Source: Numida meleagris
Taxonomy: Eukaryota > Chordata > Aves > Galliformes > Numididae
Direction of reading: 5' to 3'
NCBI RefSeq assembly: GCF_002078875.1
Contig: NC_034410.1
Span: 79,205,104-79,269,103, forward strand
Length of the DNA: 64,000 bases
This document shows positions 36,761 to 48,773 of this stretch, in pieces. A model generated the notes under the pieces. That model did no database searches. It was not told the DNA's origin and saw nothing but the letters and a program-made list of their open reading frames with translations. The position numbers were made by a program, and so were the translations under genes. Within the stretch, counting starts at the first letter, position 1; every line of letters starts with the position of its first letter.

Positions 36761-39520
36761 ACATTAGATGTTCTCCCATATTCATTCCATCTGCTGCAAG
36801 TAAATATATTGCCACTGCGCAGTTATACACCCATACAGGAACCTGATCACAAATTTTCCTGCCTCCTCATGACCTATTGTACAGTGAGTGAAAACATTTG
36901 CAAAACATAGGCACACACACAAAAAAAAGTTTTGGCTTGAAATTGGAGATATTTTCTTATAAGCATAAGGAATTTGCTCAACTCGCAGGTATTGGTTTAG
37001 ATAAGAACGATATGTTGCACTTAATGAAGATGCGTAATGAAGAGCGTGTTAGGCACTGAGAAGTCAGTATCTCTCAGTTATCCAGCACACAGTGTTTAGG
37101 ATGTTTTTTTGTTATTTCACTGTTTCTACTCCTTTTTCATTTATCTCATATCTTCAATAGTCAGTTTGATTTAAAGTCTTCAGATGATTTAGATTTGACT
37201 CTTCTTCAGAAAACAGCAACAACAATGAATTGTGTTCACAGCTAAACCATTAGACCACAGTCCTTATGCTATTTGCTGTAAGGCAAAGTCTTCCAAGTTC
37301 TTCTTCTTCCAAGCTCTTCCCTGTCTTTTTCCAACTTTTCGTTGTTGTTTTTCTGGGGCAAATCCTCGGCATTTCAGCCACAGTCTCCGTACTGCCTCAG
37401 GCAGGTGCAGTAATCTCTTTTCCCTGCTCCAGCCTGGTGTCCTCTGACTCACTTGTCCACCTACGGACTCTGAGGTGCCCTCTGAACAGCAAGGTCACAC
37501 TGGGAGATCCATTCAGGTTATCTGCAACACATAATTACTAGGCTGTTATTAGCTCAGATCTGGAGAAAAAACAAGGCAAAGAGAAAGGAGGAGAACACAC
37601 GGTCTAATTTGATGGGGCCCAAGAGGCAGGTAAGGTGCAAAGAAATCTTGCAGGTGGAGGAGCATAGACTAGGCATGCTGATGTCACTCAAAAACCTTGC
37701 CCCGCAAGGCGCTCTTTAATGTAGGATGCTGGCCAGCCACCTTTCTGGCTCCCTGTGGCAGGGCCTGGGGCCTGTTGTGAGAGCACGGCACTGAGCGCTG
37801 GAACGACTAGCACACACAGGGCAGTACCCAAGGCATTCGGCTGCCCAGGAATCTGACTGACACCAGCCTGCCAGACAGCTTGCAAAGGAGACCCCTGTGT
37901 TTTTTGCGCCATTTATTGCTGCTGTGAAGATTTTCAAGTGTCTGTAGGCTTTAGGTGGAACAGCTGATATGGGCTGGGAACACCTCTGCAGGGAGCAGGT
38001 AATGATGGCTTTTACCACTGTGATTACAGGGTGTACGAGTGGAAAGGAATGTGAGCCCCCATGGCTCCTCTGAGGTGCATGAGGCAATTACCTCCCTACA
38101 AACAAGACCAGGTGCTTGTGTGCTACGCAGTTCACTTCTCCTCTCCTCTCACACGCAGTTATTTCCTCCACCAAAGAGTCCTGACACGTGAAAATCCCAC
38201 ACTTAGCCATGGTCGTCTGCTGAAGTGGAACTCCCGAACTGATAATCCCTATTATGACTTCCTCAGCATCTGCCCATTGGGTGGAATGACCTGAAAATCT
38301 GGAAGAACAATGCTCACCAGGATTCCAATCAGCGCTGGCACTCCTAATTGCTGTCCCGCACAATGGGCTGCTGTGTTACCAGTGTGAGGGACTGCCCTGG
38401 GAACAGTCATCTTCTTAGTAGTCATCTTGGTCTTTTAAAGTCATCTCAAACAACTAAATAGCATGGCTTCAGCATTTGCTCAATCACCTGGCAACTTCCT
38501 ACAGTAAGACAGACTGCACATGTTGCAGAGATGATATCTAGTGTTTTAAAACAGGTCTGTAATTTACTTCATCAAGTCATATAATTTTAAAGTAATAGTA
38601 CAGATTTGGATGCCTATTTAAAAACATGGACATCCAAAACATGAAAAATACACACCTAGCAAGATGCTATTTCATAGCAGTGATGCATTATGAATTTTTT
38701 ATAGAGTATTACATGTTTGACATGATGGTCCTGTCGGTGATATTAAATATAGAATAAATATTATAAGAGAGAATGCTGAAATGGGCATGTATGTTGGGTA
38801 TAAGCAACACAGCGATTTGCTGAACTTTGTAAATGTGATGTCTTAACTAAAATAATTTAATAAACATTTCAAAATGCAGTTTCTATTGGAAGAATTTTAT
38901 GAGCATTTTATGAGCATTTTAAGGAATTCTGAAAGACTAGGCCTCCAGAATACTTAGTTTTACTTTTTTGTTCAAGTGCAAAAACCCATTCACTGATGCT
39001 CAGGACTTCACTGTCTCCCGAACAGCTGTATATCTACTTCAGCTTTTGGAGGTAATTTGTGGTTCACATTTTGCATCCAATCCAAACAAGGCCTTTGAAC
39101 TAATGTGCCTTCAGAGTATTTAGCCTTTCCTATTAATTAGCAGTGAAAAACATTCATTTTGTTCAGATTTTCCACGTAATTCATCAAAAATCTCAGTCAG
39201 TCCCTCAACATCCAAAACAATTTTACAATATAGCTGAATTTGAGAGGTGCCAGGTCACCAGTTCACTTAGCAGCTGAAACAGAGTTCTTGCTTTGTTTTT
39301 ATTCTGTAATCTACTCTTGTACTTACTGAATGAACTATAATCCTATATTGTTAGCAAGTATAAATAATGAATGTAAAGGTCTTGTAGGACAGAGGAGCAA
39401 TAAGCAGGAAGCATCCATGGAGTATCAAGCTGAGTTCTGCTCTGGGATGGAGGAAAGAAGGAGCTGCTGAAGGAGAAGGAGAGATGGATGATCCTTAGGG
39501 CTAATGTTCCACTTCACTGT
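36761..39520. other. Unannotated interval
   Basis: No recognised exon or repeat. A GC-richer stretch at 37640-38060 holds a 123-codon reverse frame (37716-38087) without recognisable motifs. Confidence 0.4.
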
Positions 39521-40050
39521 TGTCATGGTTTTATGATTTTCGGTTATTGGTACTCCACATCATAACATCATGTAGTGAATGTACCTGGTTCTCAGAAGAA
39601 AAGGACTACTACATTCCCCACAGTACTTTGCTCCTCTGTTACCATTTTCCAGCCAGAGGGAAAAGATAAAAGCTCGCAGTATAAAAACTTGCAGATCACG
39701 AGACCTCGCTCCTTTTTCTGCCGGCTCTCGTCTTGGCAGCACCTCGCTCTCCAGCCGTCTTATCGTCGGTAGTAGAGTAAGGCCTACCTTGATTTTGGGA
39801 CATTCTCTCTCTCTGTATTGGATTTATCAGCTTAAATTGTAATTATATTGTATTATAGTGTGTTGTTTTGCATTCCAATATCTTATTTAGTAAATTAGTT
39901 TGTTTCTCCTCAGATTGTTGCCACTGTTCTTTGCTCTCAGGGCCATCTCCTTACCCTTTTCCCCTTTTCCCTTTTCCCGGGGCGTGGGCCCGTGGGTCCC
40001 CCGTCCCCTTTGTCACGGAACCGGGCTGAACGCCTGTAAACCATTTGACA
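39521..40050 (+). mobile_element. Solo LTR of an endogenous retrovirus
   Basis: About 530 bases have LTR architecture in plus orientation. The 5' end TGTCATGGTTT is mirrored by AAACCATTTGACA at the 3' end, giving the imperfect terminal inverted repeat TG...CA. A TATA box (AGTATAAAAAC) sits at 39679-39689, followed by a GC-richer region around 39705-39775 fitting R/U5. No primer-binding site, gag or pol sequence follows, so this is a solo LTR left by recombination. I could not find a matching 4-6 base target duplication. The class is not certain. Confidence 0.7.
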
Positions 40051-42360
40051 TTTCTGACTGTGCAGACGCTGAACGGGTCGCTTGGAAGTTTGATACCAAG
40101 ACAGACTGATATCCAACTTGTCTTCATTTAGATGTTTCTGACTTGAAAAAAAATGATCAAAACCCTGAAACAGGCTCTCTAAAGTACAGGCACTAAGAAA
40201 AGTGATGTTTCCATATCTCCCTAGCATTAGTTTTGAAGACTTGCTCTGAAGTTCACTTTTCTCCATCCCATATCTTTCACTGACTTTTCTTCCCAAATTA
40301 TGCATGCACTGTCATCAAGCTCTGTGTTTGCATCTAAATCCTTGTAGTTATTCTTGTAATGGGCAGAACAGAAATGGCATGGGAACAAAAGATAGTCAGA
40401 AAGCAAGAGATACTATCCAAAAGCCAGAGCGTGGGCATTTCTCCACTGTTTCTGAGGCTCGTTATTCTTCCTGTCCACTACATTTATTGCCATGGCGTTT
40501 AGGAATTTCAGCCCTGGGATCCCATAATGAGCTATTTCTGTGAAGTGTTGTATAAAGGCAGAACAAAGAGATGGTCCTTCCTTTAAGATCTTACCGTGGA
40601 CAGCAACAGATGGTGATGAGCAGACAGAGGGGGAGTACAGGAAAACAACAAGACAACTGTGAAACTAATTAGGATTGTAAAACTCTGGACAAGTCTGGTC
40701 ACAATAGAAATATTAGTGGTTTTGGAGGGTACATTATTTCAACTTCAGAATCAATGAAGCAGCCATCAGAATAAATCTGCAGGCAGTGTCCTTGTTTTGA
40801 GAATGGAAATTGTATTTATCCAGTACAAAGCAAACACTTCAAATCAATATGCATAGAAATAAAATATGAGACTTCTATATAAAATCAGTACTTTTCTGTT
40901 CCTCTTTTAGTTAGCCTTACATTACTGCAGACAGGCCAAAATACAACTCTGTTTTCTTTTACACTTAAGGACAGTTACCTATCCTTTTCATTGTCTTCAG
41001 ATGCTCTGCAAGGTCCAAATTAATGCTCTGATTTTCCTTTCATCTTATGTGGTAATCATGTGTTTTTTTGTAGGGATGTTGTTCATACACTATATTGATT
41101 TTTACCACTCCATGGAGAGTATCTGTTTCTGAAAATCAGCAGTGTATCTGTTTTAATAATGCTTAATTCAAAAAAGAAATAGACGCTGCAGTCTTTCACT
41201 TCAGAAATTAATCATTCCACTTGTTCTTCCTGCACCATTTTATTTCTCCCTGAGACATCTACATGCTGGCATTGTCTCCACATTAGTCGTGTTTCAGAGA
41301 TGGCAGAATCAGCTGAGAATTTATAAATTGTTTTTATATCTTTGGCTATTTTGTCTTCAAATTCCTCCCTGTTTTTCCCATGTTCTGTCTTCTGCTTATG
41401 CTATCCATAATTTATACTCCTTGCGGTTATCTTTGACAGAAAGTTGTTCAATAGAAATATTCCTTCCTACAGCTTTCTTTGCATTCCATAAACCCCATTT
41501 GTTTCAAGTTATTAGTCTATATAAAGTAATGTGGTGCTTCTTTCTGATTTATCTTAGTAAGCGTTGGAACCATGCTAATCGCCAAGTTATGACTGCGTAT
41601 CAGCCAAAAGAATGTGTGGGTAGCATTTGTCTCTATCAGGAGGGAGTCCAAGAGCCAGCCATAAGGATATTATTAACATTGTGTCTTAGTTTTAAATATT
41701 AGCATGTATCTTCAATGCACTGAAAAATATGCCTGAAGATTCTACGTAATATTCTAGGCTTCAGCAAATAAAACCAACAATAGCCAAGCTCCAGTTTGAT
41801 TGTACTGTTCCCATGTCACTGAAACGCCAAAACAGCTGTGAAATAAAAATGTAAATGTCATGTAAAGTATTCAAAGAACGTGTCATGACAAGTGTATTTC
41901 CTCCCAGCTCCTTCCTTTTGAGCTGGTGTCCCAGTGATGGTTAGCAGAAGTCTGGGCAATACTGATGCGAAAGTGGAAGTAAATGCTGTCACTGGGAGTG
42001 CCACCTTCCCTGTACCCAGGGAGAGGAGGAGGAGGAAAGACGGGAAGATGGTAACAGGATTCTTGGCCGTGTAGCTCGTGTTTTACATCTTTGCAGCCCT
42101 TTCCAAAGCCAGTCAAGACTAATTAACTCATTCTATTCTATTGTATTGTATTTATTTCATTTTATTTTTAATTTTATGTGTTGTTCCTTTTGTTCTAAGA
42201 ATCAGGTGCAAATGTTAGGTTCCTAATCCAAACTGATTGTCTAAATTGCCTCCATAGTCATTAAGGACCTTTGGATTGGGTGACCTCCCCTGCAGAGTAG
42301 AAAGGACTACATTCTTTACTTTTAAATGGCTGAGTTGAGGTGCAATCTGATACATATGTA
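40051..42360. other. Unannotated interval
   Basis: AT-rich sequence with no recognised gene. The 137-codon plus frame at 41289-41702 is aromatic-rich and AT-driven, without splice or motif support. A T-rich low-complexity stretch lies at about 42126-42180. Confidence 0.4.
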
Positions 42361-43225
42361 GGTCACTCCAAAAGTAATGCCTCTTATTTATTTCCATGGA
42401 AATTACTACAGACCAAAAAGCACAATAAAACTATTTGATATTTAAACTGGAGATTGATGTTTAGTCTGGAGAAGAGGAGGCTCAAGGGAGACCTAAAAGG
42501 AGGTTGTAGCAGGGTGAGGTTTGCCCTTTTCTCCCAGGTAACAGTGATACAGCAAGTGTGAATGGTCTCAAGTTGCACCAGGGGAGTTTCAAGTTGGATA
42601 TTAGGAAGAATTTCTTCTCAGAAAGGGTGGTGAGGTATTGGAACAGGCTTTCCAGGGAGGAGGTGAAGTTCCTGGAGGTGTTCAAAGGAAGGGAAGATGT
42701 AGTAGTTAGGGACATAGTTTACTGGGCAATATTGGTGGAAGGTGGACAGTTGGACTAGATGATCTCAGAGGTCTTTTCCAACCTTAATGATTCTATGATT
42801 CTATGATAGAGCAAATTCTCAGCTACAAAATGCTATTTTTCAACATAGGCACCACCATTAGCTATCTGCATGGATGAGCTGAGTGTGACACTTTTCATTT
42901 TGTGATGTGAAAGTAGAGCATGGCTGTCTGGAATGTGGCTTGTCTTTCACATCGCTGTCACCACTGCTGAAATGCGCCAAACACTGCCTCACTGTGCTCA
43001 CATCCACTGTTTGGTCTCCATAAATGTTCACCAAGAGTTGATGAATATCAGTGGTGCCATTTTTTCCACATGGAGGAACTTGATAACTCATCTTTGCTTT
43101 GTATACATTTCCATGTCAGACACCATTTTGTCAAACTGCCCCTTTTCTGCCATCTGTCACACAGCAAGAGAATGTAACGGCATGCTGGCAGGAAGGTTCA
43201 GCCTCTACTGCGATACCAGTATATA
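42361..43225 (-). mobile_element. Mariner DNA transposon piece, internally deleted and interrupted
   Basis: Minus-strand Tc1/mariner-type element, similar to the mariner known from chicken. Its 3' end is on the left: GGTCACTCCAAAAGTAATGC right after a TA dinucleotide (42359-42360), the usual mariner target. The transposase N-terminus lies at 42858-43091: DIHQLLVNIYGDQTVDVS, then TVRQCLAHFSSGDSDVKDK, matching the mariner helix-turn-helix block. The catalytic region is missing, and the sequence jumps from the DNA-binding domain to the 3' end. A CR1 copy is inserted at 42441-42807. It is non-functional. Its 5' terminal repeat is not seen and is replaced by the opposite-facing mariner piece. Confidence 0.85.
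42441..42807 (+). mobile_element. CR1 LINE nested in the mariner
   Basis: Plus-strand CR1 3' part running from 'ctggagaagaggaggctcaa' through 'gtattggaacaggctttcca' and 'ctagatgatctcagaggtct' to 'gattctatgattctatgat'. Mariner sequence 'ctatttgata' precedes it and 'tagagcaaattctcagctac' follows, and these two pieces are contiguous in the intact mariner as I recall it. The CR1 is therefore the younger insertion. A short TGATA is shared at both edges and may be microhomology. Confidence 0.9.
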
Positions 43226-43227
43226 TG

Positions 43228-43424
43228 AGTGCTGCTCTGAAAGCAGTGCCTCCTATTTTATTATGCTGGCCCGTGACATCAGAGCTCGATGTTGGTAATG
43301 CTTCTGATGTTATGGGCAAACGTAATAAAACATTATATACAAAATGGCATCTGACATTTTGTATATATATACATTTTGTAACCCTAAGTACATATGAAGC
43401 AACTGCATGTTACGCTGGCAACAT
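43228..43424 (+). mobile_element. Second mariner piece, head to head with the first
   Basis: Plus-strand 5' end of the same mariner type. It has the terminal repeat GTGCTGCTCTGAAAGCAGTG, the 5' leader 'tattatgctggcccgtgaca', and then a start-codon region ('aaaatggcatctgacatttt' and 'gtacatatgaagcaa') matching the beginning of the transposase. A stretch of the leader is missing and an AT-rich hairpin is inserted. The start-codon region is also present in the opposite-strand element, so this is a separate copy and not an inverted end. Confidence 0.65.
43334..43367. repeat. AT-rich perfect inverted repeat
   Basis: Left arm TATATACAAAATG, 8-base loop, right arm CATTTTGTATATA. The 13-base arms pair exactly. 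It lies inside the plus-strand mariner piece where the transposase start codon should be, and may have arisen by fold-back replication. Confidence 0.9.
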
Positions 43425-45354
43425 CCTCACCGTAATCAGTGAAACTATAAATGGAGTAAGGTTGTCACTGACATTTGGTCCACAGCATTCACACACAGCA
43501 ACACTCCACACAGTTTTGTATACACACTGTAGCATACATAATATGCCAGAAACAGCTTTCTTGAAGAAAAGGGATGTCCAAGAAATGCTCTGTGTTATGG
43601 TCTATAATTACTGTAAAAAGAGAAGATGCTCAAGGGAATGAGCCAGAGGGGCCCTTCTTTGGACTTGAAAATCATCTCTGCAGCAGAGTGAATCAGACAG
43701 AATTTAATGAGTCCTCGATTTTACCACCTTTGGGTTCTCCAGAAGCCACTCTGTACTTCTATCAAAAAAGATCAAAGACAGATTAGCTAGTGAAACTTAG
43801 CTTGAAAGGGATACGATTCTTCCTGACTTTTTTCAGCATTCTCAGTTTTCTAGTGAAAGACTCAACTTAAGCTAGTGCTGGGTTAGGCTATTCATTATTT
43901 TTAAGTGTGTCTCCTGTTCTTGCCTTGGTTGGTTTCAGCAGGAACGAAGCAGCCATTTTATCACAAATGAGTGTGTAGAAATGGCTTTTCTCCCACCTAT
44001 CTGTAGGAGTGTATTATCTTGCTGTCAAAGAAGAACGGAACAAAAGCCTTCCAGAACAGAGCACAGAGGAAACTACTGAGGACATCAACTTGCATTAACT
44101 TTTAAATTATCTTTAGACACATCAGGACACATAGTAAACACAGCACCATGTGCAACTGACTTCTTCTAAAGTTGATAGTTTCCATGCATATTTGCAACAG
44201 TTGATGTTTACAGATTTTTAGTAAAGAGCAGTGCGTACTGCTGTGGATTACTTTCTGAATATTTTTGCTAAATTATTTTCTAGCTTTGAAGGACATAAAG
44301 GAGGAATATTTTTAGGGATGACTAAAAGGAAGTTCTGTGCTCCTAAATTTCTCTCTGATGGAGATGGATTTCCCCCTCCCTTTTTACAAGATACTGTTTT
44401 TATAGGCCATTACTTGCCTTACTGCTGCATATAACACTATTGTATACAAAGCATTACTGTCTGACCTCCTCGTTAATTATGCTAAGCACTACAGCTGCTT
44501 TCCACTAACTGGTGAAATAAAACATAATGGCTTTCTTGCCCGAGGACGTTGGCTCTCCACGTCAAAAAACGCAGAAACAAAGTCTGACCTTTAATCTAGT
44601 CTAAAGTTTAGATACATGCAAGGGGTGATTGGAGACACGACTCACACACATGCGTCTATACTGCTGACTCCAGCGTCTGTGGCTGTGCATCCTGTCTGTG
44701 ACCAGGACGTGGGGTGAAGCACCACTTTCTCCTTCACCAAGCTATAATGTAAGTGCATGTGACGTAATGAAGCAAAAATACAGTGTGAGTTTTAATGGCA
44801 GTTCTAGTTGATGAGCTGCTCTATTCTAAACATTTCTTCCTGATCATTTGAGGAAATCATGGAAGGAGTTTGCATTTATTGATGGTACCCTTACCCTACT
44901 GAACAGAATTTCACTACAGCCTGAAATAAGGGTTTTTTTTAAGAATGGCTAAGCAAAACTAAAGAAGCCACCTCTGTTGATGCCATCTGTGTTACTCATT
45001 GATCCAACAGCTGTTCTTCTTTAACTAGGAACTAGCATTGGTGCTCCTTGTATCAGCAGCACCACAGACACTGACACAGAGATCTAGTCACATTCTTAAT
45101 TCCCACTTTGGCCTCTACTATCCAATAATTTCAAAATGGATCAGTTTTCTGCAGGAGTGTTAAGTGGTTTCAAATCTTTGTGGACTTTATTCTTACTCTT
45201 CAGGTAGACTTCAGTAAAATAAAATACTTCTCTGTAGCAGTAAGTAAAAGACTTTGTCTCTGAACACTGCAGTCAGTGACAACGATACATTAAAAACTAG
45301 TGGGAGGATTAGCTTTCCATGTGAGGAACCTAAGCCATGGAGGAACTGAGTTAC
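43425..45354. other. Unannotated interval, possible intron
   Basis: AT-rich sequence. A 26-base exon-like piece with good sites at 44895-44920 is too short to trust. Nothing else is recognised. Confidence 0.4.
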
Positions 45355-45478
45355 CCAAATTCATAGCAAATGGAAACTGAGAGCCTTGAGCAATCCTTTT
45401 TGGTGCCTGAAAATGTGATGCTGAAGAACATCTCCACCTCCGATGGCATATAAGGATAAGTCTGTCTTTCCCTGATAG
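45355..45478 (-). CDS. Candidate internal exon, unidentified gene
   Basis: 124 bases on the minus strand lie between a strong acceptor (TTTATTTTTTGCAG/CTATC) and a fair donor (TTTGG/GTAACTC). Two frames are fully open and the third stops only eight bases before the donor. Entered with two bases it reads IRERQTYPYMPSEVEMFF then SITFSGTKKDCSRLSVSICY, which has coding-like codons. Entered with one base, as the 49629-49764 exon would demand, it reads YQGKTDLSLYAIGGGDVLQ, then HHIFRHQKGLLKALSFHLL and stop. The second reading would make it the last coding exon. If the small 47655-47692 exon is used in between, the first reading fits. The family is not recognised. Confidence 0.45.
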
Positions 45479-46527
45479 CTGCAAAAAATAAAGAGATCTA
45501 TGTAGTCACAGGAGTATCTCATCTCCTAGAAACTGCAGCTCTGTTATTGCAGGGCTTTGCTTTGTCACTGACACTCATGAAGTCAGAACAACCTTTGGCT
45601 CCTCCCCACGTACACTGCTACAGAAGCTAAATAAATGGGCATGATTTCTCAAACATTACTACAGAGATTTTAAATAAGATTTAAACAGAAGTCATCTTCT
45701 ACTGAAAATATTCACTGCAAGGAAAGCTGTGGCAGAGAGGAGATGATGCGAGTGCTAAAGTGACATCAGGGATCCTCCAGAACAGTGAGGAAAGACCTTT
45801 CCTGGGTCTGTTTTTCAGGTGCCCCTCAGACAAAGGGGACAGTTTTCCTTCTTGGCCTTCTGCCATACCGTTAGCTGGGCTACAGCGAGCCATGTTTACA
45901 GTTCACATTGCTGAAGATAATCCTGACAATGCATACAGTATAAGGAGAATACAGCTGGGCCGCTGAGAAAATAAATCATCGGAAGATGAAAAAGCAGAGG
46001 AGGTGGGGGCTTGGGAGCTTCGAGCTTTTCCCCCCTCAGCTAGGGTAATCAACATAGTCATAAATTAAATATTTATTCCAGGACATCACATAAATTACTC
46101 AGAAGCCATCATAATCACAGGACTCTTATTCACAGTCTGTACATAGTTGGAAAGGAAAAAAAGAGTATGCTCAGGGAAGTGTTGTTTTTCTAAGTACTTA
46201 CTCAGTATTTGCGGTCTTTCCAGATAAGAGGGCAGAACATATTACACTACTTATCACCAACATTATCAGCCATTAGACACAACTGAGCGGGATCACTGCT
46301 TCTATTTTTTATTTCTTTACATTTTTTTTCAGTAAATAGAGCCACAGAAGAGTTACATATAACTCAGCTCCATACTGTCTCTTTTTTTTTACTTCCAACC
46401 AATGTACAAATAACTTATTATGCAACTATTTGTTCAAAGAATTAAATAAATTAATTTTCAATATTTATGTGCGACCGTTGTGGCATTAAATGTGACTTTG
46501 ATCATGTGTGGAAAAAAATTATGCATT
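45479..46527. other. Unannotated interval
   Basis: No convincing exon. A plus-strand acceptor-like CTGTTTTTCAG/GTGCCCC lies near 45819 but no donor or motif supports it. Confidence 0.4.
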
Positions 46528-46657
46528 CAAGGCCAGGTTGGACATGGCTCTGGGCAGCCTGCTCTAGTGGTTGGCGACCCTGCACTCAGCAGTGGGGTTG
46601 AAACTAGATGATTTTTGAGGTCCTTTTCAACCCAGGCCATTCTATGATTCTATGATT
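46528..46657 (+). mobile_element. CR1 LINE 3' end
   Basis: Short plus-strand CR1 tail: 'caaggccaggttggacatgg', 'ctgggcagcctgctctagtg', 'ctagatgatttttgaggtcc', ending 'attctatgattctatgattt'. Only the 3' untranslated region is left. Confidence 0.9.
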
Positions 46658-47654
46658 TGTGTATTCAAGTATGATGTAATATTAATACATGTTCTCCATT
46701 AATCCAGAACTGAGCTTTATGACCCGAAACAATGTAGCAGCCATTAATGGTGTTGTTTGTTTTTTTTTTTTAATGACAGAATATAAATTCCATAAGGTAC
46801 AGAATGTACCTGATGGGCTCTTGCTCTATTTATTCAAAAAATAGGGTGTAAGTAACATATATTGGAAGAACAGTTATGAAGGTCATTGAACTAGGCACTG
46901 CATAAATTTCTGTGGCATCCTCCCTTTTCTCTGAACTGTATACCAGCCATAAGATCTTTCCTACTTCTGCCTATAAGTGTCATTTGTTCCAAGATTCTGA
47001 TAGCTGGTTTTGATGAACAGTTTAGTGTATCTGCCCATAGTTTCTCTGCTATGGTTGTTTATCGGCTTTACCATGTTGGGTTATACTGCATCATTTTAGC
47101 ACTTGGACCTGATGACTGAAAAAGTTTACCTTCAAGTAAACAAGCAATCAAAACACCTCTTACAATTTTGGATCATATAATCTTTCAAAGTAACAAATAC
47201 TGTGACCCTACAAATAACTCAAGTAGCAAAAGCTGCTATCCTACAAGTAGCTGTAAAGCTCCATCTTCACACATATGTTTGCAAATACTCTCCTTGTCAT
47301 TCAGCCAGCCCCTGAGATAGTCACAAACAGTGTTTATCAGGCACTTAAAACTGTAAAAATCTGTGAGCATCTGTCCTGGAACTACCATTGATCAGCTTCA
47401 AACACTAAGTCAACAAATCTCTGCAAAATGTGGAATTTCTGTGGAATGTAGAATTACTGTGGAATTCCCCTCCCCAATTCCCATGTACGTAGGTAGTTTA
47501 GTCTGGGACTATACTCAGATATAAATTCTAACAAGGTAAGAAACAGCGACTCGAGAGTTACATCTTCTCTTTCTTATTCTTTCCCTCTAAGGGCTTTTAT
47601 TATACATAGAAAACCTGCTGCAAGGCAGTTTTTGAGTTTCCAGCATTTACTCAC
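46658..47654. other. Unannotated interval, possible intron
   Basis: AT-rich, no exon or known repeat recognised. Confidence 0.4.
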
Positions 47655-47692
47655 AATATTTTATACTTTCTCCCTCAAGGTCTGTATGGTAG
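47655..47692 (-). CDS. Candidate small exon
   Basis: 38 bases on the minus strand between TACTCTGCAG/CTACC and AATATT/GTGAGTAAAT. In the frame required by the upstream exon at 49629-49764 it reads, after a serine formed across the junction, YHTDLEGESIKY with no stop, and it leaves one base, which suits the first reading of the exon at 45355. The size is small and the donor has a T as last exon base, so chance is possible. Confidence 0.3.
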
Positions 47693-48233
47693 CTGCAGAG
47701 TATGACAGAACTCTGACTTTATTACAGACTAGGTTGCGTGAAAAATAGCACTAATATTAAAGCTTTCTCTGTATTATATCTAAAAGTGGTGCCTTTTTAA
47801 AGGAAATTATCAGCATATAGAGTGTTTGATAGTACTGTACAAGTAAAATGTTGCCAATTGTTTGGGGATGATTTTCTAGTTATTGACTGTCTTGTAGGCT
47901 TTCAAATTTCAATTTAAGTGACCATTTCCAAGTTCAATTTTTATCATATTCTGGACTGCACCATTTGGATACCACTGGAGTGACCAGGACACACTTAAGT
48001 TGGTTTAACCTGGCCTAGGATATCTCTCCTTGCTCAAGTCTCAAAGCTTTGTTTTCTGCAATTGTTTGAGAAACATGAGGAATCCCCTAAACTAAGTCTT
48101 CAGTGACTTTCTGTCTTTCACATCCATGGCATTAATTACCAGTTTGGATCCATGAAACTAACATAAACCGTTACTTCGTTGTTTAAAATAAATTAATGCA
48201 GGAAGGGCTAAAACTGAGCAAAAGAAGCAGTGG
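47693..48233. other. Unannotated interval, possible intron
   Basis: AT-rich sequence, no exon or repeat recognised. Confidence 0.4.
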
Positions 48234-48773
48234 TTGGCTTTTGAATGTAAAGAGACCACACCTACACAGGGGCCCATGGCTAGAAATGCACAGGAGTTGC
48301 AACAGGAACCCAATTTGACCTTTTCTTTAGTTCCAGGAAAATCTTATTTATCTGGGATACCAAAAATGTTGCTGCCCCTCTTTTGTTTCACTGAGGCTGG
48401 GAAACAGGAATCAAGCAGCAGTAGGACAAAAGCTATTCTTACAGATTTCCCAGCTCAGCTAAACCCAGGACTGATTGGAAGGCCACCAGGAAAGCTTGGA
48501 CTCTGGAGACCTCCAGCCCGATCCGGAGACTTCTGGAATGTTATCCACTGGGAACAGAAACACCGAGAGTCACACTCGGAGCCAGGCTCGGAAAGTGTCA
48601 AGAATAGCCTCTGGCGTGGTATTTCTGTACTACCGCTTCCTGCCCAGGCTGAAACAAGGAAGGATAAGGTATGTCACTTCTTAAACACAGTCCTCAAACC
48701 CCCGGTTTTGTGTGCTTTTCTCTTAAAGGTCAGGAACCAGGCAGCAGGGCTAATGAGATTGTGTGGGATATAA
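48234..48773 (+). other. GC-richer block with long open frames on both strands
   Basis: A plus-strand frame is open for 179 codons from the ATG at 48234. It contains a consensus donor, GATAAG/GTATGTCAC after base 48668, and a weak acceptor-like TTTCTTTAG before 48330. On the minus strand an acceptor-like CCTTGTTTCAG/CCTGGGC near 48644 also opens a frame of about 65 codons. No protein family is recognised in either direction. It could be an exon of a long non-coding RNA, a terminal exon, or an unrecognised old retroelement. Confidence 0.3.

Noticed and set aside
40979..41005. 27-base exon-like piece (TTGCAG/AGCAT to GATAG/GTAACTG)
   Set aside because: Fits one phase option and reads ASEDNEKD, but pieces this small with passable sites are expected by chance in 64 kb.
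43099..43641. 180-codon plus-strand frame
   Set aside because: It runs antisense through one mariner and sense through another, and is a by-product of repeats.
44895..44920. 26-base exon-like piece with good splice sites on the minus strand
   Set aside because: Too short, and it gives a stop in the phase needed by the exon to its right.
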